Assembly (NCBI RefSeq): GCF_910594005.1 | Contig: NC_057848.1 | Coordinates: 131,884,155-131,948,154 of the forward strand | DNA length: 64,000 nt | Reading direction: 5' to 3' | DNA from: Cervus elaphus | Lineage: Eukaryota; Chordata; Mammalia; Artiodactyla; Cervidae | Shown here: positions 1 through 11,558 of the stretch, one piece after another | Layout of the letters: every line of letters begins with the position of its first letter | Numbering within the stretch: position 1 is the first letter of the stretch | Notes under the pieces: model-generated | The model's input: only the letters and a program-made list of their open reading frames with translations | Databases searched by the model: none | What the model was told of the DNA's origin: nothing | Program-made: the position numbers and the translations under genes

Positions 1-601
1 TTCAAGGATGTGGAAATGGTTAACTTCAATCTTTTCCCTAGGCAGGACTTTTAACAAGCTGGTTGTTTTTAACTGTATATGCAAAAAAGAATTGGTTTTG
101 CAGTTTCCAAAAAAAAATTTTTCTCACTCCATTCAATCAGCAATCATGCACTCACTATCATTCAGAGGCTATCACAATGCTTCCCTTCTCCCGGGTCCCC
201 AGATTTTCTTAACTATTGCTCCCTTCCTGGGAGCTCCAGGGAGGTTATGAGTCACAATGCCTCCCTTTTTCTGAGTCTTCAGTTCTCCCTATCTGATGCT
301 CCCTTCCTGGGAGCTCCAAGGAGGTGATCAGTCTCCTCTTCTACCCGCTGGGGTAGGACCTGACTGGGTACTGGCCCTGGGGCCTTCTGTGATCCTGTGG
401 CCATTCCAGGTGAGTTGGTCTATCTCTTCAAGGAGTCAAGTTGGGTCTCATCTGTCAGGAGAGTTGGAACATTGGTCCGAAAGAGAAACTGGAATACCAT
501 CAGGTGGCGCCCCTCCTCATTCCTCTCGGGGTTCCTTCATTCCAGCCTGACCGAGCCACCAGTCCGGCAGCTCAAGGGACTCTCATGGGGGCCTCCAGAA
601 A
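1..601 (-). mobile_element. ERV leader and internal 5' region (minus strand)
   Basis: Directly beside the LTR at 602-950, reading on the minus strand, is TTTC followed by TGGAGGCCCCCATGAGAG, in the place and form of a retroviral primer-binding site. The rest reads as leader or early gag and continues past the left edge. No intact gag frame is seen. A tandem repeat lies inside it (170-329). The PBS tRNA was not assigned. Confidence 0.6.
170..329. repeat. Two-copy tandem repeat, 80-bp period
   Basis: Unit one (170-249) and unit two (250-329) share CACAATGC near the start and TCCCTTCCTGGGAGCTCCA near the end, each exactly 80 bases apart. The middle is diverged. It sits in the leader of the minus-strand ERV. 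Confidence 0.75.
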
Positions 602-950
602 TGTTGCAGAAACCAGTACTCGAGAAACCAAGCACCACACTCAGAGAGTTGGAGAACTCAGGTTTATTATGCAGGCAGGTCCAAAGGAATTAGCACTTTA
701 AGCTCTGAGCCCCAAACAAAGGGGTTGCAGTTTTTATACGTGGACAGGCATGATTAAGTGGGTTTGTAGGGGCTGGGCGATTGCAACGAGCAGGACAAGG
801 GTGAGGGAGATAAGCTCCAGTTCCTAGTATTGTGAGGCCACACTTTCTGAGACTACGTGACCTACAGGATCCAGACATTGCAAGGAGCAAGCTGAGTTAG
901 AGAGGCAGAAGGAGCAGGAGGTTATGTAAAATTTAAACTTTTCCTCTTCA
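602..950 (-). mobile_element. ERV long terminal repeat (5' LTR, minus strand)
   Basis: On the minus strand it begins TGAAGAGG and ends CAACA, as LTRs do (TG...CA). A TATA box (TATAAAAA, complement of 731-738) and a polyadenylation signal (AATAAA, complement of 663-668) lie about 65 bases apart, giving U3, a short R and U5 in order. The primer-site-like stretch follows at once to the left, so this is the 5' LTR of a provirus whose body extends left out of the window. Confidence 0.7.
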
Positions 951-1967
951 GGAGGGATGATTGTGGATGAGAATAGGGGAGGTAGATGGAGCAGCCAAGC
1001 AAAAGTGAAAAAGAGAAAAAAGTTTGCATTTAAAAAATATACGTATATGAAAACATGTATGGATTCACATAAAATTTTTAAAAGAATATTTTAAATAACA
1101 ATGTTTTGTGTGCTTCATATCCATGCTTAAATACCTTTGGAATCCGAAGCCACGTTTTACAGATGTCTTTTGTTTTGAGAGCCCTGAGCTAAATAAAGGA
1201 AGCACTGTTTTCCTCCAGGAAGGATTTCAGGTTCATGTAATTCATAACTTCTGATCTTACTGCCAAGAAAATATCAGAACTACAATCTATGAAATCCATC
1301 CTTTGTTTTACGTCTGGGTACACACACCCCCTCTCCATTGCTTTGTCTCAGGCATAGACATTTGACCAATTTATTTGAAAATGCTTGTTGTTATGATCAG
1401 AATTTAATAATTTATGGTTGTTACTTAAGCAACTGGAGGATAATATAATAAAATATATTCCAGAGAAAATTTTTCATTGCATTGACTCTTTTGGATCTGA
1501 GCAATTACCTTGAAAATCAAATAAAGAAGCTATGCTTTCCCTTTAGAATTTAAACAGCACCTGCTTTTCCTCAGGACAGTTTGGATCAAGCTCTGTCATA
1601 TGCTATTTTACTAAAAAGAGGTCTTAGATATGAAGCACCCTGGATCGACATAATTCAGAATGACTTAAAGGGCACCAGCTAAATGAAGGGTGTATCTTGA
1701 ATTAACAGATGGGCTCAATAGCATAGGAAAAATACAGGAAGTATTTAAGTCTGAAGCACACAGGACAATGTACAAGCTGCAACTCTCTATCCCTAAAAAT
1801 TGTGAGTAAACAAACAAAACCAGAAGGCTTCTTTAAAAGAAGTGGGATTCTCTGGGAGTATTTAAAGAAATAGATGGACAATTGTTATTGTTTTCCTATG
1901 GAAATGAGAGGATACTGTGGTCAAAAAAGATAGAAATAGAATTTGGGCACATTTTTTCCCTTTTATT
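951..1967. other. Unassigned intergenic sequence
   Basis: AT-rich. I see no coding exon, RNA gene or recognisable repeat here. Confidence 0.4.
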
Positions 1968-2145
1968 CTAATTATTATTTATTTATTTGGCTGTGCTGGG
2001 TCTTAGTGGTGGCCTGTGGGATCCATTTGTTTGTTTGTTTTTAGTTGTGGCATGTAGGATCTAGTTCCTTTCCCAGGGATAGAACCCTGGCCCCTTGCGT
2101 TAGGAGCATGGAGCCTCAGCCACTGAATTACTAGCGAAGTCCATT
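1968..2145 (-). repeat. CHR-type SINE (antisense)
   Basis: The complement has the CHR layout: a GGACTT start, a tRNA-derived box B-like GGTTCTATCCCTGG, GATCC...CCACA and an A/T-rich end (TTATTTATTTATTT on this strand). CHR SINEs are tRNA-Glu-derived and specific to whales and ruminants. Confidence 0.65.
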
Positions 2146-2724
2146 GAGCACAATTTTTTAAAATCTAACAACCCTGGAAACTTGTTGCTATTGGAAACTA
2201 ACATATATTTGAACCTCAGTATCTAGCACTTTTATAGAAAGTTAACCTCAAGATTACTTGTTTATGTCTCTCCAGCTTGAATTCTGATCACACTGCATAA
2301 CTTGCCAGCAGAATCTAAATATGTGGGACTTCCTTACTCAAATATTAATTTTGTCAATTTATTTTTCTCTAAGGTAAAACTTTAATGTGCCCGGATTGTG
2401 TGCATAAATGAACTGTGGAACTACATGTGAGGTTTCCTTGTGGGACATTTTGGTTTGTTTTTATGCTCAAGTACATTTAGAGTAAGAAAGAAGGTGGAAG
2501 CAATTGACCTCAAAGAGTCTTTTTCACTAGAAATGTAGTTAAAAGCTAACTCTTGAATGATTTGAATCATCTCTCAAAATACCCCAAATTCTAAGTAATG
2601 TATATTCTTTTTGTTTTTAATTCTATCAAATATTTTATTTTGTTTTTTTTTCTAGATGATCCTCAAGTAGTAAGTATTAAGTTAATTTTAGTTGGACAAA
2701 TTGGCATTTAAAACTCCCTCTTTG
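2146..2724. other. Unassigned intergenic sequence
   Basis: AT-rich, with a T-run at 2,641-2,652. No gene or clear repeat recognised. Confidence 0.35.
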
Positions 2725-2830
2725 AATGGATACATTTACAGATGTGACTGAGTCACTCTGCTGTGAACCTGAAACTATCACAGCATTGTTATCAGCTATA
2801 CTCCAATATAAAATAAAAAGTGTTTTTTAA
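2725..2830 (+). repeat. Ruminant L1 3' tail fragment
   Basis: It has the characteristic L1 end in order: a GTGACTGAGTCAC stretch, a TGCTGTGAACCTGAAACTA stretch, TATACTCCAATA and AATAAAA, then an A/T tail. Confidence 0.65.
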
Positions 2831-4564
2831 AAGAAAACTCCCCTTTTGAGGCAACTAATGGCATAATTATATCTGCTTTGATTCAGACCTCTCCACCCCT
2901 TTCCTGGATGATAGAAATCCATAGTTTCTTGACAGTCTAGAGTCCCCCAAATCCCATTAGGTTGCTGAAGTCAGCAAGATCAGTCTGAAATACAAATTCT
3001 TTTCCAGCTTAAAATTATTCAGTGGTCTCTTCAATTTTTGGATACATATCAAATTCTTTATCCTTGTTATGCAAGCCACATGATTATGCTCCTGTCTGTC
3101 TCTCCACCATACCCTCTGTCACACCCTTCAGATTCTCTTCCTTTTGGGAACATTAAGACTGCCTGGATATTCTGCTGCATTCATATAGCTATTTACTATA
3201 CCCTTCCCACACAATGGCAAATCTTTCAAATAGTCTATTCATCTTGTAAACTCTTACTTATTCAAAATGAATTTTTGTTTGTAACATTCTCCAGAAAACC
3301 TCCTTAGTTAAAACTTAATTTTCAAGTAACAGATACTACTTAAAGGTAGGTTAAAAAGGTGTGTGTGTTTAGTAAGTATGGTAACAATGTTTTGGTCAGC
3401 AAATCATCATAGAGGAGAGAGATTATAAGGTAAACCTCTATGAATGGGGAGGACTTAGAAGAGACTTACACTTTTAGGCAAGAAGGAAAGGTTCAAACAA
3501 AAGTATTAGAAGAAAAGGTAATTACACCAGATACTGAACAGAATGGTTTTAATATTTATTCTGATCCTGGTATTATAGTTTATGAGCAGATATTCGTGTT
3601 TACCTTCTAAGTTAGCGTATAGACATCATGTACCTTTGAAGATTTGTAATGTATATAAGGAAATGCCCTAAGAAGATAAGCTTGTGTTATTACAGGGCAA
3701 TTAGAGACTTTGTAGATTAAAAATAAGGACAATACATACTAAACGGCTATGAGAGAGATTAAGTAAAAAGGATATTGGGACTTCAGTGAGAATTGGCCAA
3801 GAAGAAACTCTAGACTTAAATTCCTTGAAATGTAATACATTTTGCCCTAGTTAAGATCTATGGTCTGCATGTTCATGGCTTTGCATTCTTAGTAAAATGC
3901 ATCTAAGGGAAAGCCTAAGAATAGAAAAGAAAATGAGTTTCAGCTTACTTTGGCAAAGTAAGCCCTTTAAGGTGTAAGGCACATGAAATATTAATGCCTA
4001 GTTACAGGGCAAAAGTACTGGGATCTCAGTGGACTCACTATGGGTAGCAGTAAAATTATGTCGTGATTTGAGGTGGGTGACATTACCATGAACCAGCAAT
4101 TAAAAGCCATTTTCTCTACCTTTTTTTCTTTAAAAGAAATGTGATCATAATATATATAGGGATGTATGAAAATGCACTGATTGTAATTCTTTCTTTATTC
4201 TCAAAATGAGCAGGACCATGCTAAAATGCCATTTCTATGCCATGCTCTCTGATGTAGGACAGATTTAAAGACCTAATAGTTCAAAAGAGAGTCACTTGGT
4301 CCAGGAGAACAAACTCCATAAAAAAATTGTCTTTATTTTTTCCTGAGAATGAGATAACCTAGGGATCAACTTAATAGTGCTTTAAATATACAAAGCACAG
4401 TTTGATGAGAGTGAGGTTTATTTTTCCATTTTATTGAACAAGAAGCAAATCAAGAATTTAGCAGGATGAAGCTCTTAAATAAGGTGGAAGGAAAGAAGGA
4501 CTTTTTGATAATAAGGAGCTAATAAACACTCAAATGACCTTGGAAATTGTCCATCCAAGTTTTC
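2831..4564. other. Unassigned intergenic sequence
   Basis: AT-rich. The open frame at 3,038-3,307 has no family resemblance and no exon signals. Nothing else recognised. Confidence 0.4.
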
Positions 4565-4700
4565 TGTAGACAATCACCAGTGTGCTGGGCTGGAGATCAA
4601 AAGACCTTTAAACCTTAGTCACTAATTAGTTCCATGACCTGGGACAAGTTACTTAGCTTCTCTGAGTCCTAATTTCCGTACCTGTAAAAGGACACTTGAT
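4565..4700 (+). repeat. MIR SINE
   Basis: It carries the conserved MIR core: a stretch like 'tgacctgggacaagttactt' followed by CTTCTCTGAGTCCTAATTTC and CCTGTAAAA. Confidence 0.7.
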
Positions 4701-5654
4701 TCTTAGCTAGATTCTCATCTTGCTGATATGATTCCTATCTCAAGTCAAGGAAATGGGTTAGACTTCCTTGCCAGGCTACCTAATGACTTACCTTTTAAAT
4801 AATACTTTTCCTCTTAAAGCACTAATTTATTCATATGTTCTTATCATTTCATCAGCATTCTGAAAATAGAAAAATGCAAGATATCCTTTTTTCTAAAGTT
4901 TCATGTCAAAAATATATTTACACTGAAAGGTCAAACTTCTATGTTGCTTGAACTTTTTGATGCTTTGCAAAGAGTACGATATGATTTCTTGGAGTTCTTT
5001 ATGACAATTCACCCAGTACCAAGGATAACTTCACAAAAATGTTCTCTACTCTATGATGGAGGCACATGTGTGAGTCCAGAAGGGCACAGAAGAAGATATT
5101 CGGGCAAACCAAGGGGTTCAGGACATTTGAAATGTATCCTAAAGAGTGAGTAAGAAAGCATTCCAGTTATGGTGACCAGATACAATACAGACACACAGTT
5201 AAATCTGTCTTACTCAAACAATTTTTAGTATAATTTTTAGTGTAAAGATGTCCCAAATATTGCATGGGACATACACAAAAAAGTATTGTTCATTTGAAAT
5301 TTAAATTTAACTGGACATCCTATTTTTTTATTTGCTAAATCTGGCAGCCTGTATTCTAGCCCCAGCTCTATCTGCTCATCTATGCCCCTGATATACTACC
5401 ATAATCATCTTTCTCCAAGGCAGCATCTCACTTGTATAGCATCTTCCCAGAATGACCATCTCTGACCATGGGGTCCTTCCTTCATTAAAGTTAATTACTC
5501 TCTACTTTGTGCCAACACCATTCTTTAACATTAATCTCTATAAAAAGACATCACACTGTATTGCAGTTATTACTTTGTATTATCAAGTAATATTTTAAAA
5601 GAGCCAAAAAAACACAGTGGGGAAAAGGCAGTCTTCAATTGATAACGTTGGAAA
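4701..5654. other. Unassigned intergenic sequence
   Basis: No gene recognised. The part around 5,400-5,500 has a faint L2-like look, too diverged to call. Confidence 0.35.
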
Positions 5655-5828
5655 AAATGAATGCGCATGTGTGCTTCATTGCTCAGCTGGGTCCAACTCT
5701 TTGCGACCCCCCTGGACATGTAGCTCCAGAATACTGGAGTGGGTTGCCATGCCTTTATCCATGGGATCTTCTACCCAAGGATCAAACTCAGGTTTCCTGC
5801 ATTGTAGGCAGATTCTTTACCATCTGAA
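5655..5828 (-). repeat. Bov-tA SINE (antisense)
   Basis: It matches the antisense Bov-tA pattern: GGGTCCAACTCTTTGCGACC, then GAATACTGGAGTGGGTTGCC, GGGATCTTC, and a tRNA-derived end near CTGCATTG. About 20% diverged by eye. Confidence 0.85.
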
Positions 5829-5831
5829 TAT

Positions 5832-6115
5832 TCACATGCAAAAGAATAAAATTAGAGCTTTCCCTTATACCACTTAAAAAAACCTGAAATAGATTTAGGA
5901 TGTAATTGGAACTGTAGCCATAAAACTTCTAGAAGAAGATATAGGAGAAAAACTCTTCGATATGGGTCTAGGGGATGATTTTTAAGATGTGACACCAAAA
6001 ATTCAAATGATGAAAGCAACAATAAACAAGAGACAATCAAATTAAAAATCTGCTATACAGTAGAAGTAACAATAAACAAAATGAAAAGACAACATGCAGA
6101 ATGGGAGAAAATATT
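5832..6115 (+). repeat. L1 ORF2 3' fragment
   Basis: The sense strand resembles the C-terminal end of L1 ORF2 (CATAAAACTTCTAGAAGAAG, GAAAAACTCTTCGA, GAATGGGAGAAAATATT), with frame breaks. It is a dead remnant. Confidence 0.65.
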
Positions 6116-6190
6116 TTCTTTTTAAAAAAAATTTGTTGGAGTATAGTTGACTTACAATGTTGTGTTAGTTTCAGGTGTGTATTGCAATTA
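6116..6190 (-). repeat. L1 3' UTR fragment (antisense)
   Basis: TTGGAGTATAGTTGACTTAC and the following TGTTGTGTTAGTTTC are the antisense of the ruminant L1 tail. Confidence 0.55.
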
Positions 6191-6934
6191 TTTATTTAGT
6201 GTCTATCTTACTATTGGAACATAAGCTTCCAGAGTACCATGTCTTATTCATCTTGGTGTGCTCAGAATGCCTGGAAATAGATGAGATCTCTGTGAACATT
6301 GTTGCCTAAATGAATATATGGATGTGGATACGAGTGAATGTCCCATGTAGCACTGATTTCCAAATGGATCAGAGAACAAATAGAAAAGACACTTCAAATA
6401 AGGTCATTTATATATTTTTAAAAATTTTCTTCTGCAAGCTAAGCATATTGGACATTTGTTGCTTAGTAGACATTTTTCTCCTTTTTGATTGCCCAGGATC
6501 TAAACTTCCTTCTTGAATTTGGGGAATCTACTATTGAATTCACACAACGACATAGTGGGAGACAGGTTGTGACAACTAGAACGTGGTCATGTGACCCAAG
6601 CCCAGCCAATTGATATGGACTTTGAATTCAGAATGCATCCGGGGTTTGGAAATCAGAATGAATGATAAGGAGCGTTTAGGCTTTATTCTGCCATTGCTAG
6701 TGGTGGCCAACAGTGCCCAGAGTTGACATGCTAACCAGGGGATTTTCCTTCTGTGTGACTATGTCAGTCCTGAATACTATTCGTCATTGACTTCCAGTTC
6801 TTTCCTTCCTCTGGAAACATGGTACAATTTCATTTTCTGGCTGCCTTGTGGTTGGATGGAGCCATGTGGCTGGTTATGGCCAATGAACTGGGGTGGAAGT
6901 GAAGAGTGTTCCTTCAGGACTGAGAGTTTAATTG
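6191..6934. other. Unassigned intergenic sequence
   Basis: No gene or clear repeat recognised. Confidence 0.35.
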
Positions 6935-7135
6935 GTCAAGTGGTGGCTCCTAGTAAAGAATCCACCTGCCAATGCAGGAGATATAGATTCAATTCCTGGG
7001 TTGAGAAGATCCCCTGGAGGAGGAAATGGCAACCCACTCGAGTATTCTTGCCTGGAGAATCCCATGGACGAGGAGCCAGGCAGGCTACAGTCCATGGGGT
7101 TGCAAAGAGTCAGACATGACTAAGGAACAGAGCAC
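6935..7135 (+). repeat. Bov-tA SINE
   Basis: The sense Bov-tA order is present: GGTGGCTCCTAGTAAAGAAT, CTGCCAATGCAGGAGA, GATCCCCTGGAGGAGG, GGCAACCCACTCGAGTATTC and GTCAGACATGACT. Confidence 0.9.
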
Positions 7136-7987
7136 ACATCCATACAACCCACTAGAGTTATCTTTTCCTTCTGGTGTGACTACTGGCAAGGTTTGAGATG
7201 GTGGCTGCCTTATCAGCCTAGGGCCCTGAGGGACTATGTTGAGCAGAGATGCTTTGTCAACTCAAAATGAATATGTGGACTGAGTAAGAAATAAGACTTC
7301 ATTGATTTAAGCTGCTTAAACATAAACTAGCCAACACTATAACTTAGATTCCTGTTTATTTATTAGCCTAGTTCATAAGTCTTCCCACGGATTCTGTTAA
7401 CCAACCTGTATCTTTCCAACACATTCTTTGTTTCATAAGATAGATAGAATTGATTTCAGTTGCTTACTCAAGAATAATGACAACTGTGACAGAAGATGAT
7501 CATTGCCATGTCCTACCTTTAATTTGTAAGAAGAATGTTATTTGGTCCTAAGAGTTATTTTTCCAGATTTTTGTAGAGGAAATGTAGGAGGAAAGAACAT
7601 TGTTAGAAATCCTAATATTTTATAGCTTGGTAGCTATGCTACCTCTGGAATGCAGCTATTTGAAATTGATTCCTCCAGGGCTGATGTGAAGGTTAAACAA
7701 GAAATGTCATGTGAAAATGTTCTGTAACTCTAGTAGGGTTGTACAAATGTGACACCTTATTCCTGACCCAGGCTGGGACTGAGCCAGTCTAGGCCATGGA
7801 GAATTGAAGGAGTCCCATTGCAGTAACACTTGAGACTGAATTATCAAGTCATTATGCAAAGAGCAGATCACTGCAGTTACTGTGCAAATATGAGAGGAAA
7901 AGTAGGGACCTTGGGAAGGAAGAAACCTGAAGACACCAGCTAGAGTCTCAGCTGGGGTTGGGTACATGGTGTGTTAGTAGAACATCT
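7136..7987. other. Unassigned intergenic sequence
   Basis: No gene or clear repeat recognised. Confidence 0.35.
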
Positions 7988-8130
7988 GCCTGGATGTAAA
8001 CTATTATATGTAGAATGGATAAGCAACAAGGTCCTGCTGTATAACACAGGGAACTACATTCTGTATCTTGTGATAAAACATAATCAAAAAGGATATATGT
8101 ATATATATATATCGGAGTCACATTGCTGTA
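7988..8130 (+). repeat. Ruminant L1 3' UTR fragment
   Basis: It shows the L1 tail blocks GATAAGCAACAAGGTCCTGC, TAACACAGGGAACTA and a TA-rich step followed by GGAGTCACATTGCTGTACACC. Confidence 0.75.
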
Positions 8131-8135
8131 CACCA

Positions 8136-8352
8136 GAAAGTGAAAGTGTTAATCGCTCAGTTGTGTTCAACTCTTCGCAACCCCATGGACTGTAGCCCAC
8201 CAGGCTCTGTCCATGGAATTCTCCAGGCAAGAATATTGGAGTGGGTTGCCATTCCCTTCTCCAGGGGATTTTCCCAACCCAGGGATCGAACCCTGGTCTC
8301 CTGCATTGCAGGCCAATTTTTTTTTACTGTCTGAGCCACCTGGGAAGTCCCT
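8136..8352 (-). repeat. Bov-tA SINE (antisense)
   Basis: A full-length antisense Bov-tA, from TCGCTCAGTTGTGTTCAACT to GAGCCACCTGGGAAGTCC. It abuts the L1 tail on its left. Confidence 0.9.
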
Positions 8353-8727
8353 CAAGGAAAGAAAGAAAGTTAAAAAAGAGGAACTACCTGCCCACTCAAG
8401 CTGTCAGTGGGATGAGGCCAGAAGTGCTATAGGCTAATGGAAAGAGCGTTAAATTCAGCTGAAGATTCACTTGAAAGCTTGTTGCTTATCATAAGGCAAC
8501 TGCTTCTGGATCCTTTTTCTACTTGACCAAAACATTGTATTAGACCCTTCAGGTGCATTGCCTCAAATCCTCCCAGCACATTGTTTATCTCCACTTTTGA
8601 AGTAACAACAAGTTTTGCCCAGGCATATGCTCATATTTCTCTCATTTATCAGTTGTATGATGCTGGAAAAGCCCCTATCCTTCGTACTCTTGATCTCGGG
8701 TGGCCCTTGGCCTACAGTGGTTTGAAG
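8353..8727. other. Unassigned intergenic sequence
   Basis: No gene or clear repeat recognised. Confidence 0.35.
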
Positions 8728-9490
8728 CGGGATTTCAGTTCCCAGCCAGAGACTGAGGTCAGGTCGTCGAGGTGAGAGCACCAAATCCTAGCCACTAGAC
8801 TAGTAGTCAGTGACAATGCCCTGGCCCTGTGGCTTTGCAGAAAAGATTTCCCACAAAGATGAAAAGCAGTGAAGCAAGTATTTATTAGGGGGAGAAAAGA
8901 GTACAGTGTGTGTAGGTAGATACAACACATGGGCAGACTCAGAGGGAGGATTGTGCCCTCATGGTGGCTTGAGTCATGTTTTGGGGGCATTACTTACAGG
9001 TTTGTTTGGGCTGATCATTTTCATTTGCTTGGTTCTGAGTTCATATTTGGTATGTCTCAGGGTCCTCCCATGTGTGCATGCTCATCTCTTAGCCAAGATG
9101 GATTCCAGAGAAGTCTATGGGTAGCTGACATCACTCATTATGAGGTGACTACTCCTCCTCCTTTTTTGACCTCCGAGGAGCCTTTCTGTGCATATGTAGT
9201 TGGGGAGATCTTCTTAACTTTGAGAATGAGGAATATGTGGCCTTTTATCTCTTATCTGGACAGGGCCCAGCCTCCTTCATCATCCTGCTTTTATGGAGTT
9301 TCTGCTATTATGGAGTTTCTGTCCACAGGGGAGAAACTGTTCAGTCTGGGGCCCATCTATCTCCTGCCTCCCAGTCTGTGTGTGTTTTTACTAAGGAGGT
9401 GACTTGGATTTCAAGTCACCTTATAAATAACCAAAGGTATGTCTGTGGCCTCTGGAATTTGGACTTTGCCACCATTGTCCCTCTGACATG
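8728..9490 (-). mobile_element. LTR-like element with tRNA-Glu-like U5 (minus strand)
   Basis: Reading the minus strand there is a roughly 600-base promoter-like section with TATA-like GATAAAAGG, then CCCCTAATAAATACTTGC (a polyadenylation signal, complement near 8,878-8,890), then a segment matching a tRNA-Glu body, and then more sequence. The order U3, poly(A) signal, U5 fits an LTR. I cannot name the family. The 157-codon open frame at 8,929-9,402 on the other strand is chance. Confidence 0.5.
8739..8809 (-). pseudogene. tRNA-Glu(CTC)-like sequence
   Basis: The minus strand reads GTCTAGTGGCTAGGATTTGG then TGCTCTCACC, matching the D-arm and anticodon arm of tRNA-Glu-CTC with only a few changes over 30 bases. 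The anticodon CTC is the complement of 8,774-8,776, and GGCTGGGAA closes an acceptor-like end. The T-arm (normally GGTTCGA) is degraded to CCTCAGT, so it is not a working tRNA gene. Confidence 0.65.
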
Positions 9491-9671
9491 AGGGCCTCTA
9501 CCAGTTCCCACTCTGGGGTATGGCCACTCCCAGTTAGGAAGTCTCAGCCACTTTGTTATTGCTTGCAAGGCTGTTATTTTTGCTCACAGTAATGGTGTAT
9601 ATATATCCTTTATTTTAGAATTATTTGTACCTTGGCATTTCTGGTTTTGCACACTCTTTATTTTATTTTAT
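9491..9671. other. Unassigned intergenic sequence
   Basis: AT-rich; nothing recognised. Confidence 0.3.
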
Positions 9672-9882
9672 TGTTGTTTAGTTGCTAAGTTGTGACCAAC
9701 TTTTTTGTGACACCCATGGACTGTAGCCCACTAGGTTCCTTTATACATGGGACTCCCCAGATGAGAATACTGGAGTGGATTGCCATTTGCTTCTCCAGGG
9801 GATCTTCCTGACCCAGGGATCAAATTGGCATCTACTGCATCGGCAGGTAGAGTCTTTGCCACTGAGCCACATGGGAAGCCCC
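9672..9882 (-). repeat. Bov-tA SINE (antisense)
   Basis: Antisense Bov-tA: TTGTTTAGTTGCTAAGTTGT, CCCATGGACTGTAGCCCAC, GAGAATACTGGAGTGGATTG and GAGCCACATGGGAAGCCC. Confidence 0.88.
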
Positions 9883-10619
9883 CTTACTCTGCTTAGCCTA
9901 TGTTAAATTACTTTTTATGGATTAGTACACCATTTTCTAATCTTTGACTCTAAGATTTATTCCTTTAAAAATTCTTCCCTTTGATTATCTCTTCATTTTA
10001 TATGATCTTTAATTTTAAAAATCACCTTTATAGTATTTTCATTCTTCTTTAATTTCAAGGCACTAACCAATTATTTTCAACTCCTTATATTTTCACCATT
10101 GTGTTTAATTTTATGTAATTGTTTAATGTGCTAAATATCCCTTTTAATTATATGTTTTCAACTGTTACTTTTCCCTATCATTTCTAGCATTCATTGTAAG
10201 TGCAACCTGCTGTTACAGTTTTTTCAGAAAGAAACTTTTTTTCCCCACATTCACATCCCAAGCTGAGATAAGTTCTTTTGCCTTTCATGCAGGTGGCTTG
10301 TTTTCAACGAACCCTTTCATTGAACCATTCTTTTCAGTGTTGTGGCTTCATCCAGTGGTCTCACCTGATGCAGCATGTATCCAAAGCACTGCCTCCTGCC
10401 CTGTGCTGCCCTTTAAAGTCAATTCCCTTCATCAAGAAAATCATATAGCCCCACTAGAGCTATAGTTTCATATGATCACTTGCATTTCCATCTGCCTCTT
10501 AAGTTTTAGCCCCTCATGATTTCTACCACTTTATTATTAACCTGGCCACACATGTAAAAAGACGTCTGTTATGTCTCTCTGTTTTGTATTGAGAGAAATT
10601 CCACATAACATGAAATTAA
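9883..10619. other. Unassigned intergenic sequence
   Basis: AT-rich; no gene or clear repeat. Confidence 0.35.
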
Positions 10620-10890
10620 CTATTTTGTAGTGTACAGTTTAGTGATATTTAGTACACTCACAGTGTTGTGCAATCACCACCTCTGTCTATTTCTACAAAT
10701 TTTTATCACCCCTAAGGGAAACCCTGAACCCATCCAGCGGTTAATTCCCTGTTTTCCACCCCTCAGGCCCTGGCAATTGCTATACTGCCTTTTGTACTTA
10801 TGGATTTACCTATTGCTTATATTTCATATAAATAGTATCATTCTATCTGTGACCTTTTGTGTCAGCCTTCTTTTGTTTTGTATTATGTGA
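10620..10890 (-). repeat. Old L1 (L1M-type) 3' UTR, antisense
   Basis: It follows the antisense order of the old L1M tail: GTGTACAGTTTAGTGATATT, GTTGTGCAATCACCACCTCT, a ggcaattgctatactgcctt-like CCCCAGCCCCTGG equivalent, and GACCTTTTGTGTCAGCCTTC. Strongly diverged. Confidence 0.6.
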
Positions 10891-11365
10891 TGTCTATTAT
10901 ATTTTATCTGGCATTTTTTAGCTGTTTTGTATTGGAAAAATTTTCAGGGCATCTATTATATACATCATGTTGCTGGAAATAGAAGTCCTATATCCAATTA
11001 TTATCATGAGTAGAAAATTAAGGGACTTTACTGAAAATCCCTTTGACTGATTATCTCTTGGAGTTCCAAAACTTTCACTCAATGTTTTACTTTTTAAGGA
11101 AAGCAAGGATAAGAGAGTTTCTTCTAATATTTGGTCAATAATTCCCTAAAACAGTGTGCATTCAAAGTATACATTCATTTTATACATATCTTGAATCCAT
11201 TAATCCATTGCACTTAATAAATTCCTAGAAAAAGTGATTTTTTTCTAACTTCACTAAAGGGGAAATTTCTTGAATCAGGAAAAGTGTGCTATGGATACAT
11301 CTTGCTTATCTCTCCCATAGAAATCAATTCTTAATGAGCTTCCAAATAGCAGTTCGCTGTGTTGT
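10891..11365. other. Unassigned intergenic sequence
   Basis: AT-rich; nothing recognised. Confidence 0.35.
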
Positions 11366-11558
11366 TGTTTAGTTGCTAAGTCGTCTCTGACTCCTTCGCT
11401 ACCCTAGGCTCTTCAGTCCAGGCAAGATTCTCCAGGCAAGAATACTGGAGTGGGTAGCCATTCCCTTTTCCAGGGGCTCTTCCTGACCCAGGGATCAAAC
11501 TCTCATCTCCTGAGTTGGTAGGCAGATTTATCACCACTGAGCCACCAGGGAAGCTCTA
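11366..11558 (-). repeat. Bov-tA SINE (antisense)
   Basis: TTGTTTAGTTGCTAAGTCGT, GCAAGAATACTGGAGTGGGT and GAGCCACCAGGGAAGC identify it. Part of the 5' third is deleted. Confidence 0.88.

Noticed and set aside
8739..8809. Possible functional tRNA-Glu gene
   Set aside because: The T-arm is destroyed (no GTTCGA-type box B), so neither transcription nor folding would work.
8929..9402. 157-codon plus-strand frame
   Set aside because: Lies antisense inside an LTR-like element; no domain or coding signature.
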